Positions 45,085-55,799 of a stretch of DNA of 64,000 nt are shown here, piece after piece (position 1 is the stretch's first letter; each line of letters opens with the position of its first letter). The position numbers were made by a program, and so were the translations under genes. Origin of the DNA: Amborella trichopoda (taxonomy: Eukaryota > Streptophyta > Magnoliopsida > Amborellales > Amborellaceae). Location of the stretch: NCBI RefSeq assembly GCF_000471905.2, contig NW_006499763.1, positions 155,084 through 219,083 on the forward strand, in the 5' to 3' direction. The notes below the pieces were generated by a model. That model did no database searches, was not told the origin of the DNA, and was given only the letters and a program-made list of their open reading frames with translations.

Positions 45085-45262
45085 TTCCAACTTATCATTT
45101 TGATAACGAGATGTATGAATATAAAGAAAAAGAATTTCAAATCCTAAAAATAGTCCATCTTGTAATAAGTTATCTTTGACTGTCTACTTTCAAGATTGTC
45201 ACGTTCCTATAAATCTGCTTGTTCTGTATTGTTTTTGAATCTCTTAATATCATAATTAGGAC
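45085..45262. mobile_element. MULE-type MITE copy F, fragment
   Basis: Contains AACGAGATGTATGAATATAA and TTGACTGTCTACTTTCAAGA, matching the core of copies D and E. Both termini are missing or too decayed to place. Confidence 0.5.
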
Positions 45263-45729
45263 TAGGTAGGATTCAAGTCATCTTAAGGTTTTTGACGCCG
45301 AAACATTGCCAATGAAAAATTAAAAACAAAATCTAAAGAGTGGTGAACTAAGAAGGAAAGAGAAAATTGGGTTAACATCAACAATCTATTTTGGGGTACT
45401 TTTAGATCCAGATTTAGACATTCACTTTTTTCTTTAGTTGTCGATTATCTATCAATAGTCTTATAGGGGCTGTTACTCCAAATTCCATCAAAAACAACAT
45501 ATTCATTTTACTCCAAAATTTTAGTGCGATGTTAAATTTATTTTTCCTTTAATCTCAAATTTGAGTGTCTGGATAAGATCTATATGCACGCAAAAATTAG
45601 GCTCGATTAGATCCCCCTATTTTTTGTTACATTTAGTCATTTATTTCTTTCTCCTTTAATCTAAGGCCATTTGGCTTATATTGTGCTATAGATCAGTTGG
45701 CTCATAATTCCATTTGGAAAAGTATACAA

Positions 45730-45915
45730 AGAGATCATTTCTTTTTACTACAAGAAGGTCAAAATTATTCTTATTCGTCAGATTTCAAATAAGGTGCTTA
45801 TGGGTATTCCATTGATTAGACTCAAGGTTCAAGAGAAACATTTCTTGAACTTTATGACTCACCCCAATCCATACAAATTGGAATCTAGCGGCTAGTAGTA
45901 AAAGTGGCCTCCTTA
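45730..45915. mobile_element. Family 2 MITE, diverged copy
   Basis: GTATACAAAGAGATCATTTC at the left and GTAGTAAAAGTGGCCTCC at the right are decayed inverted ends. The middle has TTGAACTTTATGACTCACCC, like the other members. Confidence 0.45.
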
Positions 45916-46020
45916 TAATGACGATAAAAGGCTTCTTAGGAAAGGGGTTGGGGTTGTAGTGGTAGCATCCCCATACCTAGTTACCACATCATGGTATCCA
46001 TTCCTATCGCTGATACCCCT

Positions 46021-46104
46021 AATTAACGCCTTCAAAATATAACTCTCGAATTAACACCTTCAAAATATAACTCTCGAATTAACACTTTCAAAATATAACT
46101 CCTT
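46021..46104. repeat. 28-bp tandem repeat, three units
   Basis: AATTAACACCTTCAAAATAT followed by AACTCTCG is repeated head to tail three times with one or two changes per unit. Confidence 0.9.
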
Positions 46105-46299
46105 AATCTATTGAAAAAATGGGCAAAGGCCTATCTTCCCGTTGAATTACCCAAAAAAAAGAAGATAAAAGGTCTCATTGTATACACTCCCATATCATTT
46201 TCAGTCACACACACGCAAACTAAAAAAAGTTTGTCTAATGTTTCAACCTTATACTATAAATTAAGGCAAACTTCAAAAATCCCCATGGGAGAAGTTTTT

Positions 46300-46535
46300 T
46301 TTTCCGACATTGGAAAATCTTTCATATGATCATTTGAACCTTGAGATGTATGAATATTAAAAAAAATAGGATTTTAAATCCTAAAAATAGTGTACATTAT
46401 AAGAGATTAACCAGGCCGCCAATTTATAGATTTTCAAGTGTTTATAGGTATACAATTTGTATCATTTTGGGTGCTTTGAATTTTATAATTAAGGAAGGAA
46501 ATAATTTTTCACGCTATTGTAAGGGTTTCCAGATC
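46300..46535. mobile_element. MULE-type MITE copy G, fragment
   Basis: ATGATCATTTGAACCTTGAG and GCCAATTTATAGATTTTCAA align with the family core. The ends are not clear. Confidence 0.5.
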
Positions 46536-47244
46536 ACCAGCCTTGAGCATATTCCTAAAAAAAAAAAAACCACCAGGCTAATGCAATAGAAATTCACCCA
46601 TAAAATTTGGAAAAACCTCTACAAAATAGAATTTTGAGGATAGGGAAAAATGGGTTAACATTTCTTATTCGGTTTAGTGCACATTAGATATACGGCCAGA
46701 AGTGCAACAAATCCTTTTTACTTTTTTGAAAATTGTTTATCTAGTGGTTTTAAGATTATTAATAAAAATTAGGGTGAAACAAATTCCTTATAAATGGCGT
46801 GGCAAACGCCCTATTCAAATGTGGTGTCCTTCGTAATTTTATCTTCGACATGGATTTTGGACCTAAAATCTTACAGGTCATAATGTCGACCCACATGATT
46901 ATTAGATTGAAAATAGGTTTTGAACATTAGATGTTTTTAATCTTTGCTTTTTAGTTGTTCATCAGTTAATTCTTTGCATATCATTTGACACTAATCTTTC
47001 GAGCTACAAAATCATGGATCAAAAATTCATCAACTACTTCCAAATTTTCGGAAAATAAACCGGACTACTCTGATAGTTTATTAATGTTTTTTGAAATTTA
47101 TCAACTACTTTCAAATTTATCAAGCTCTCTCTTGATTATTTTCTTTTTATCAAAAAAAGAAGATTATTTTCTCACTTTAAGCTCTTGTTCACAGCACCCT
47201 CATCATTATCTTATTCTAATTTTATCATCCTAATAATTTTTTAA

Positions 47245-47756
47245 AGGTGTGGTTTGCATAAGGTTGCAACCTTAAACAATCCAATGAATGCGCACCTTTA
47301 AATTTTATCTTCTTCTTCTTTCTTTCCGTCTTTTTTTTTTTTTTTTGACAATAGTACTGAATAAAAAGAATTTGAGAAAAAGGCTTTGAAATTGGATTCC
47401 GCGACCTATAGCACCTCAAAATTTTATCATAAATGTAATTTTGATGTAAAACATTCTTAGTATTACTCAAGAATCTATTTTCATCTCTAATTGCAAAATT
47501 TTAAACTCTAAAAATGGTTCAAATCAAGTCGATCGATAAATACATAAAAATCTTGAAAATGGACGGTCCAGATAATGTGTTGCAAGATATACTATTTCAC
47601 GGACTCGAAATATTTTTACTATTCATATTCATACATCTTGATGTCGAGATGATCAATTAAAGGGTTTTTCAACATCAAAACAATATTTTTTGATGGATTT
47701 TTGAGATGTACCTTTAATTCTACATTTTAAAATTACAACTTTATAGAAACTTTTTC
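47245..47756. mobile_element. MULE-type MITE copy H (512 bp), with internal insertion
   Basis: Flanks ATTTTTTAA (47236-47244) and ATTTTTTTA (47757-47765) match at 8 of 9 bases. The ends are GGTGTGGTTTGCATAAGGTT and ACAACTTTATAGAAACTTTT. It is longer than its relatives because about 105 bp (47308-47412) separates two versions of the GCACCT..AAATTTTATC block. Confidence 0.75.
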
Positions 47757-47931
47757 ATTTTTTTATTGCTATCTTCCTGCTCATCCTAATAATTTGCTAT
47801 TGAATACATTGCAAATCTCACCTTTTGAAAAGATTTGCATCTTTAAGCGGGCTCCATGTGTTTTCAATGAGGACACTCTTATCTTTCATTTGAATATAAA
47901 GTGGGTACCTTTTCTTGTGGATATTAGTGGG

Positions 47932-48070
47932 AAATTATTTCGTGATAAAAGTTTACAAACAATGCATTTATTTTACTTTCCATTTACGGTAAGTTAGTTG
48001 AAATTATTTCGTGATAAAAGTTCATAAACAAAAAAAAGTACTTATTTTACTTTCCATTTACGGTAAGCTA
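47932..48070. repeat. About 69-bp tandem duplication
   Basis: GAAATTATTTCGTGATAAAA through CCATTTACGGTAAG occurs twice in a row with small differences. Confidence 0.9.
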
Positions 48071-48074
48071 GGTC

Positions 48075-49060
48075 TTCCTACACCAACAACTTCCGTGGAA
48101 TCAGCAAAATGGCGAAATTTTGGAAAAAAAGTATTTTAACTTTTCAATAGGAAATGTCTACCCTAACGATCATACACATATTTAAAATAGGCGAATACAC
48201 TGTACTCTCAAGAGCAACACTGCACATCTACTCCCTCGGTCAAAACACCTAGATTGATTTTTTCCTAAGCAAACTTTGCCAACCATATAACAATTATTAT
48301 TATTTTGAATTGTGAGCTTCGTCACACTTAGATCTAGCTATTAAAAAAAATTAGACAGTCTCTGTTTAATCTTGAGGCATTATTTTTGCTATCATATAAA
48401 AAGTTTATTTGTGAAATTTTTTTTACTGTAGAGATTACTCCCCAAATTTTTAGATATAAAAATTATCCTTAGGATATGTTTTGCCGGAGGGAGGAAATGG
48501 ATAGTATACTCCCTAGAGAAGATGAAATCTTTTAACAATAATACCTTTTATTTTTTCAAAAAAGAGTACAAGAGATATTATTCTCCTTTGTCTTATTGAA
48601 AGGTAATTTTCCACGTGAAACCGAAGCTGATGTCCAGCACTCTTGGTTACCCGTCAACATACTCGCACATCTCTTTCTAAAAAATTGAGAGGAATATTAT
48701 ACATTAATTGAGAAATTCTAAATAAGACAAAGTTTTGTTGTAATATCTCCATTTGCCATCTCTCTCTAAAATTCATCAATTAATCATGAATTTCAACGAA
48801 AGAAGGAACCTAAACCTTAGAAGTTTATATTTTTGAGAAATTGAAATGAATGGTCCAAAAACATTATGACAAGGAAAGTTTAAGATTAACTAATTTTAAA
48901 ATTTTAAAAAAATAAAAATAAAATTTCTTTTTAAATAAATAGTCATGGTAGCGGTCATTAGTAATTCAATAAAATTTTAGATTCAATATCTTTGACATCT
49001 TTCCGAAGGAGCCCACATAAAATGGAGTATTTCTTCCTCCAAATATAGCAACATTAATGA
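48075..49060. other. Unassigned AT-rich DNA
   Basis: No gene, tandem repeat or known element was recognised between the duplication and MITE copy I. Confidence 0.4.
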
Positions 49061-49065
49061 CGAGA

Positions 49066-49376
49066 TGGCGTGTTTTTGTATAAGGCGTCAACCTTAAAAC
49101 AATCTAAGTAAGGTGTGGCTCTAAATTGCGCTAAAAATTATAGCCTTGGTGCCGAAAAACTTTCAGATGGCTTAGAAAATTATTTTGAAAGATAGTCTAG
49201 ATAATGCGGTACAAGATGCTGTATTTTCAATCAAATTTTTTTCATAACGATACATTTTGAGGTCAAGATGATCAATTGGAGGGTCTGGTAGTATCAAAAC
49301 AATATGTTTTGATAGTTTTTTTTAGTGTACCGCACTTCTACAATATAAGGTTGAGACCTTATATAAACTTATTTTT
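49066..49376. mobile_element. MULE-type MITE copy I (about 311 bp), old
   Basis: The ends GGCGTGTTTTTGTATAAGG and CCTTATATAAACTTATTTT are inverted repeats. The flanks ATGACGAGA and ATGACTAAA share 7 of 9 bases. The core AGATGATCAATTGGAGGGTC is shared with the family. Confidence 0.65.
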
Positions 49377-49509
49377 ATGACTAAATATCCAGCATAATAT
49401 AATATTGAAAGAGAAATCTATCAAGGTACACATCACTTTTCAACTAGTTAATATTTTTATCCTGTTCTCCTCGTCAAAGTCATATGTATTTTGATGGTTG
49501 TTTAGAAAC

Positions 49510-49878
49510 CGGGTGCGGTTTCTATAGAGCCCAGGCTCTAAACAATCAAATTAGAGCCTACCTTCAAATAGTATCGAGAAATGTGGTTTCAATACTGGAA
49601 ATATTTGTGATAGCTTTAAAATATATTTTTAACCCATAGGATCCCTATAAAGAGCCAGGGATCCCTTTAAAATCTTGACAATTGACGGTCCAAAAATGCG
49701 TTAAAAAATACACTATTTTCAAAACTTGAAATCCATTTTTTTCTCATGTTCATGCATTTTGATGTTGAGATGATCAATTTGAAGATATTTGGACATCAAA
49801 ACAACCTCTTTTAGTGAAATTTGTGAAGTGGGCTCTAACTTGATTGTATAGAGCCTAGGCTCGATATAAACTTTTCCC
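49510..49878. mobile_element. MULE-type MITE copy J (369 bp), with foreign internal segment
   Basis: The ends GGGTGCGGTTTCTATAGAGC and GGCTCGATATAAACTTTTCC plus C match copy C. The flanks TTTAGAAAC and TTTAGAAAT share 8 of 9 bases. Part of the usual core is replaced by a segment at 49626-49661 identical to 36 bp of the tandem repeat near 42939-42974. Confidence 0.8.
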
Positions 49879-50337
49879 TTTAGAAATTAAATAAAAACAT
49901 GGGCGTAGTTTATATGAGTCTCCAAACTTGTAGAAATGCATCTCCTCTTCATGATCTATTTTCGATATCGATTTTGGATATGATTTTGTAAGAATACATG
50001 ATCTCTAATATGGCGATCATTAATATATACACTTTTTTTTTTAAAACCTAAGCATGTGAGGGGTCCGCACTTTATATCGATAGAATTTGATGGGTTGGGG
50101 GGTTGCAAATATTAGAATTGAGTTCCCCGCATAAGAAACCTTTTTTAAAAATACATATGAAGTTAACTATTATTATTATTATTTTATTTTTATGGGTAAA
50201 ATTTTCCCTAATAACAAAATATTTATAATAATACCATATTATTCGATATAGAAGACTGTGACCTTAGTTTGAATAAATTAGTGAAGAGGTAAAAAAGTCA
50301 GAGATTTTTTATCCTCTACTATTGGTAATATAATTTT

Positions 50338-50762
50338 GGGTGTGGTTTCTATAACGTTGCAACGTGCAACATTTCAATTAAGGCGAGCCTCCAAATTTTA
50401 TCCTAACATGTAATTTTGTTGTAAAAAATTCTTAGGACTCTCTTTAAATAAATTTAAGGCGGGCTTCCAAATTTTATTGTAACATATAATTTTGTTATAA
50501 AAAATTCATAGGATTATCTTTAAATAAATTTTAAACTTAAAAAATAGTTAAAATCAAGTAGATCTATAAACATATGAAAATCTTGAAAATGGACGGTCTG
50601 GATAATGTGCTGCAAAATGAACTATTTTTGGAATTCAAAATTTATTTATTTTTAAGATTTATACATCTCGAAGTTGAGATGATCAATTAGAGACTTTTTC
50701 AGCAATAAAACAACCTTTGCGTTAAAAATTTTGAGATGCATCTATAATTCTACATTTTAATG
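50338..50762. mobile_element. MULE-type MITE copy K (425 bp), right terminus missing
   Basis: Perfect 9-bp direct repeat TATAATTTT at 50329-50337 and 50763-50771. The left end GGGTGTGGTTTCTATAACGT is normal. The right side stops at TTCTACATTTTAATG, lacking the last 25 or so bases seen in copy H. An internal stretch of about 85 bp (AAGGCGRGCYTCCAAATTTT...) is duplicated in tandem. Confidence 0.7.
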
Positions 50763-50771
50763 TATAATTTT

Positions 50772-51110
50772 TCCTCTATTGAGCATAAACTACCTTGCGT
50801 TAACAAAATGGGATAGCGTCCGAAATCTTCATACCGAAATTTCAAAAAACTTCAGCGCAAATCGCACACATTGAACATTTCGGGAAACTAACAGCACGAG
50901 TTGTGCATGGACCCAGAGGAAAACGAAATCCCGCCGTCCCCTCCCACGTTCAAGGGCGTTTTTGTCATTCCAACAAACTAGACTCCGAAGCACCCACCCG
51001 ATCCAACGGTCAGGAATGTTCCACTCCGTTGAATTCCAGCCGTCCATCGTCAAGGGCCTGCGATAAAACCGGTCTGTCCGGTTATCGGGTATAGTTTTGT
51101 TGGTGCAAAA
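50772..51110 (+). promoter_or_regulatory. Aux/IAA gene promoter-proximal region
   Basis: About 340 bp between the last MITE and the probable transcription start. It becomes GC-richer from about 50930. GATAAAACC (51061) and GGGTATAG (51087) are weak TATA candidates. No canonical TGTCTC auxin element was seen in this interval. The transcription start is inferred to lie near 51100-51180 from the following CT- and GA-rich leader. Confidence 0.4.
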
Positions 51111-51209
51111 GAAGACGAAGGCTTTCTTCTGAGTGTGCTCCGTGCGTTTGACACTACGAGGAGAGGGAGGGACTGTTTTGGGGTTTCAGAGTTTGTTTCT
51201 TGCTCTACA

Positions 51210-51224
51210 ATGGAGGGTCCTTAG
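51210..51224 (+). CDS. uORF 1 in the Aux/IAA leader (4 codons)
   Basis: ATG GAG GGT CCT TAG. It lies wholly in the first leader exon. A role in translational control is possible but only inferred. Confidence 0.3.
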   Translation: MEGP

Positions 51225-51231
51225 CTCTTTG

Positions 51232-51279
51232 ATGTTTCGTGTGTGCATGAAAACTGAACTAACTTCTCTCTGGAACTGA
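51232..51279 (+). CDS. uORF 2 in the Aux/IAA leader (15 codons)
   Basis: Begins ATG TTT CGT, has an internal in-frame ATG, and ends TGA 18 bp before the leader-intron donor. Possible reinitiation control of the main ORF; inferred only. Confidence 0.3.
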   Translation: MFRVCMKTELTSLWN

Positions 51280-52504
51280 ACTGATAAAAGTTTTAAGGTA
51301 AGCTCTAATCTTCATTCTCTCTCCCTCCCTCTCGCTCGCTCTCTATCTTCTTTTCATCTTTTGCCGTTTTATCGGGATTTCTCGATTTTGGATGAGCTTT
51401 TTTCTTGGGGATTTTACTGGTTGTAGGCTGCTGGTTCTTTTCAGGAGTGTCGGTTTTCTCTGGGTCTAAGGGTTAGGCGTTAAGCTTCATGTGGGAATTC
51501 GAAGTTCTACTGTTAGGCGCGGTTTATTTTGGGGAATGAGGTAAGTTTTAGTGATTCAGGTTTAAGTGGTTAAAAAATGGGGAAATGTTTTTTATGATTT
51601 TGGGTTAATCACTGTTTTATTTGAATAAATGGCACTGGTTCTTTTGAAAAAAGTGGAGTAGTTTTTGTATTATGGGGTTACTCAGTATTTGTTTTGTAAA
51701 AGTGGCGGAAATTCTAATGATTTGGGTTTCATTCATCATTTTTTGTTTGGTGGTGAAGAAATTTGAGATTTTGGGTTTTTTCTGTGGTAGAGATGTCCTT
51801 GTCTTGTAAGTCTTGAGATTGGAGTGCTTAATATCAGTGGAGGCTTTTAACTTAGGGTTTTACCTTTTTTCTTCTTTTTCAAGATTCTACTTTTTTAAAA
51901 ATTTTCATTTTCTCTGTATCCAAATGTTCATTTTCTGTATATGTAGTAATATTTTGTGATCCATATTCAAAGAGGTCATGGTCCATTTGAGTTTTAGAAC
52001 ATTTCTAGTGCAGGCCTTGTTCTTTGGGATTTGGATTCATTTAAAAATTTTTCTGGGTTCCTCTTTGTTAGAAAGGTTAGCTCTGTAAATTTTATGGTCA
52101 CAAGTAAATTTCTTGTACTATAGAATTATTTACTCTGTATTTTCCCTTTATTAGGGGTTTGGATTCAGAATCATATTGCACTCAATGGTGGTATCCCTCC
52201 TATAAAAATTATGATTTAGCTCGGTAATTCACTACGATATGAACTCTCTCCAATGTTTGCAATATCCGGCTTCGTGGATTTTCTCTCTTAGGCTGTCTTT
52301 TTGGTGGTGTTTTCTTGGTTTCTCTCAATATTGCTCTGGACTTTGTTTATTTGGTTGTTGGTATTGATTTCTGGTAGAAATTCTTTGGGTTCTATTAAGA
52401 AATTTGTTGGGTGTTTGTTTTTTATCAGGCGTTGATTTTGAAGTAAAAGATTTTGAGTAATTATATATCAACGTAAAGAGGTAAAACATTATCAGGAAAA
52501 TTCG

Positions 52505-55323
52505 ATGTCTCCACCTCTTGGCCATGTCGAGGAGGGATTGGGAAAAGGGGTTCCCTCTCTCATATCGTCAGCTTCTTCAGAAAATCTCAGCAATAACAAC
52601 TCTGGGTTGAGAGAACACAATTATATGGGACTATCGGATGCCTCTTCCTTGGAGAGCTCTGTAATAACATGTCCTTTAGAGGAGAAAGAAGACTCCCTAA
52701 ACCTAAAAGAGACAGAGTTAAGGCTTGGGCTTCCTGGTTCGAGGTCTCCTGTTAGAGATCCAGAGCTTTGTCTCTTACCCTCTTTGAAATTAGACGAGAA
52801 GGCCCTCTTCCCTTTGGCCCCATTGAAAGAGAACACTTCAGAGGAGAAGAATGGGAGGAATGGCATCTTTTCTGGTAACAAAAGGGGTTTTTCTGATGCT
52901 ATTGATGATGGGTTTTTAGAGGCAAAAGGTGGGGTTTTTTCAGAGGGGTTCCTAGCGAGTGTTGGGGTCAATGCTGTTGCTGTTAAGCAAGGGTCTGCTA
53001 CCTGGCATACGGGAGGCCTGGACCATCGGGCCTCTGGTATTGTGCCCTCTAGGCCTCCTCTTTCTGAAACACCTGTTATGCCAGTATCATTGAAGGATCA
53101 ATCGCCGATGCTTAAGGAGGTTGCTCCTCCAAAGATGTCTCAGGATAGGGTCCGTGCCCCCAATGAGCCGAATCAGACGAATCCCGTGAATAATTATGTT
53201 GTTGCTCCTGCTTCAAAGTGAGTCCTAGATCTTGACTCCTTTACACCCATCACAAAAAAAATCTTGACTCCTCTAGAAATCTGTGTTTTAGTTTGCTATG
53301 CTTTAATTTTTTTTTTTCGAGGTCCTAGTAAAATATTTATGATTATCTTTAACTAGTGGTAATATATCAATTCCTTTGCGAACGATGAACATAACCTTCA
53401 AGCATCAAGGGCATTTCGGGGTTGATCTATATGATGTGAATAAAACTTAAATTTAGCCAGTGGTAGACCTTCGCTCTTGACTTCTTGTAGCTTTTAACTA
53501 GATTGCATTCTTCTTTCATGTCATGGTGCAGATATAGACCACGTAGTGTACTTGTAACACATTCTTTGTTGGGAATGTATACCGTGCACATACTATGTAG
53601 TGTGCATTATAAAACTGACCCTCCATTCTTAGAATGGATGATGGAGACGAACCATGTTTCCAGGTTGAATGCGAGTCATCAGAAATTTGGTTCATGTTTA
53701 CATCTGCCTTGAGAACAGATGTTGGATCTTGTGGTTTTATATTTTTTGTGCTTCTTTATATGACGTCTGCATTTAGATAACAACTTGAAATTTGTTTTGG
53801 TCCAAACATTGACTATTAGCATACATGGAATGACTGTCTTGGTTATTTTACCTTCCATATATTCATTGCAGGCAAAAGTTTCTGTCATACTTCATGTCTG
53901 GCCTGTCTTCATGGCAATTTTGTCCTTCTGCACCATTTCTGTAAAAAAAATGAAGGAAAGAAAATCAGTATTAAAAATGTGCTAATTATGTTTTCTGAAA
54001 TGAATGTTGGTCTTCACCATTTGATATTGTGATGGCAGGCAACAGGTGGTTGGGTGGCCCCCTATTAGATCATTCAGGAAGAACACATTGGCAGCCAATC
54101 CCAAGAATAATGAAGAAGTTGATGGGAAACCAGGTTTCGGTGGTCTGTTTGTCAAAGTCAGCATGGATGGTGCTCCATACCTGAGGAAAGTAGACCTTAA
54201 AACTTACTCTGCTTACCAGGAGCTGTCCACTGCCCTTGAGAAGATGTTCAGCTGTTTTACCATTGGTGAGCATCTTTATTTGTAATTCATTATCGTGTAT
54301 CCTGGCTCTTCTTTTTGTGCTCTTTAGGATTATTTGAGTTCTTGTTATTCAGTTAATATTTTATATTGTATGCTTACACTGTTCAAATTGAAATGCCATG
54401 AAACTGTGTGCTGTTACTTGTTATTCTTTTTCTTTATTGCTATGTGGGGCTTTCTTGTTATAAAAGAATTTGTAGTCTAGGATTCAGTTACTGATATTTT
54501 CAAATGATTTCAGGTCAGTGTGGCTCCCATGGAGTTTCTGGTAGAGATGGCTTGAGTGAGAGCAAATTGAAGGATCTTTTGAATGGATCAGAGTACGTGC
54601 TCACATATGAGGATAAGGATGGTGACTGGATGCTTGTGGGAGATGTCCCTTGGGAGTAAGACGAAATCATTTAACCGACCCTTTTAGGATACACTTATCA
54701 ACTTGTACTTGAAGATCAGACGATAACCACAATATACAAACTAAAAATAAAAGGAGCCATTGGAGTATAATTTGCGACTCTCAAGCTTTATTTCTAAGTT
54801 TCTAATCATTTGATACATGTTCGTATAGACTTGTATACTTGAAAGTATCAGACTCAAACCATTATATTTTAATATTTGATTCTCAACGCATTCCATTTTA
54901 AAGAAACGAATATGTGGGATAGCATGGGACTGAGGAATTATGGGCGATGTTCCTATGGAGTGTGAAATCGCTGGTTAACAAATTCACATAATTATATACT
55001 AGAAATCACAATGATATTCCTTGGGAATAAGTCTCGAATCATTGAGTACCCACATTGTATTGTATTATTTTTCTTCTTTGATATTTCATCTCTCTTTACT
55101 TACTGGCTTCAAATTTATGGCAGGATGTTCATTGATTCATGCAAGAGGCTTCGAATCATGAAGGGTTCAGATGCCATTGGCTTAGGTATATGGTGCCATT
55201 GAGACTTGCCTAACTACCAATGCTCTGTTTTCTGTCTCCACCCAATTGCCTCTCTGAAAAATTTTACTTCCTTTTGTTTTGATAGCTCCAAGGGCCATGG
55301 AGAAGTGCAGGAACCGGAACTAG
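52505..55323 (+). CDS. IAA9: Aux/IAA transcriptional repressor, IAA8/IAA9 type (5 exons, 393 aa)
   Basis: Coding exons 52505-53217, 54039-54265, 54514-54655, 55124-55185 and 55286-55323, all with GT/AG introns (821, 248, 468 and 100 bp), join in frame to 393 residues ending at TAG. Domain I at 72-78 is LRLGLPG, with the LxLxL EAR motif that recruits TOPLESS. KRGFSDA (126-132) is a conserved Aux/IAA block. Domain [16 protein letters not shown] (240-253), is the degron seen by TIR1/AFB and auxin. Domains III/IV (about 272-378) form the PB1 fold, with Lys277 and the acidic OPCA run DKDGDW (347-352) ready for ARF and Aux/IAA pairing. The N-terminal [13 protein letters not shown] is diagnostic of the IAA8/IAA9 clade. 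At 393 residues it is longer than Arabidopsis IAA9 because of the loop between domains I and II. Expected to be nuclear, short-lived and auxin-controlled. IAA8 or IAA27 are the alternative names. Confidence 0.95.
53218..54038 (+). other. Intron 1 of the Aux/IAA gene
   Basis: Donor GTGAGT, acceptor GGCAG. If retained, translation would stop at TGA 53219-53221, giving a 238-residue protein with the EAR motif but no degron and no PB1 domain. Confidence 0.85.
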
Positions 55324-55560
55324 TATCTTGAGATGATGATTGCTTTCTGGTAAATGAGCGGTTAGTGAGGCAAGTATAGGGTTTATGGGAAATGGCAACT
55401 TTGGGTAGGTGTTCTGTTATTGTTATGTAAAGGTGCTTTATGGCTTCGCTTCTGGTTTGAATGTTATTCTAAAACTCAGTGGCTTCTATATATTATAGAA
55501 CTGCACCGCAAGCTAGAACCTCGAAATGTTATTAATCCAAGTGTTTGTTATAATTAATAC
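55324..55560 (+). other. Probable 3' UTR of the Aux/IAA gene
   Basis: Follows the TAG at 55321-55323. It is T-rich, with AATTAATAC near 55552 as a possible near-upstream polyadenylation element. The end is a guess. Confidence 0.4.
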
Positions 55561-55747
55561 TTCAAGTGTTTCGTGTTTAATCATGGTGTTAAATACTTAT
55601 TGTCCTTGTTATGATTTTTATTGTGAGTGTTTTGTGTTTAACTGTGGTGGTGGTGGGGTGGTTTGTTGATAGGGCATTTATGCTTTTTCAGTGGAGTTCT
55701 TGGTTTTCAATTATGGCACGGGCATATTCCATGAATGGGATGCAAAT

Positions 55748-55783
<36 letters not shown>

Positions 55784-55784
55784 A
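55748..55784. repeat. (GA)n microsatellite
   Basis: A GA run of about 35 bp with one interruption, just 3' of the Aux/IAA gene. Confidence 0.95.
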
Positions 55785-55799
55785 GGATGAGGCTTGTGC

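Larger units (their letters stand above)
51110..52504 (+). other. 5' leader of the Aux/IAA gene with a leader intron and two short uORFs
   Basis: A strong donor AAG|GTAAGC lies at 51297/51298, followed by a pyrimidine-rich start of intron. A matching acceptor TTTTTTATCAG ends at 52428, giving a leader intron of 1131 bp and 76 bp of second leader exon before the start codon. The first leader exon contains two upstream ORFs: 51210-51224 (4 codons plus stop) and 51232-51279 (15 codons plus stop). No ATG occurs in the 52429-52504 exon. Long 5' leaders with an intron are common in this Aux/IAA clade, but the exact start is inferred, not seen. Confidence 0.55.

Noticed and set aside
52621..52971. 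116-codon minus-strand frame
   Set aside because: Antisense shadow of Aux/IAA exon 1.
53785..53985. Frames inside the Aux/IAA introns
   Set aside because: Intron sequence without motif or splice context.
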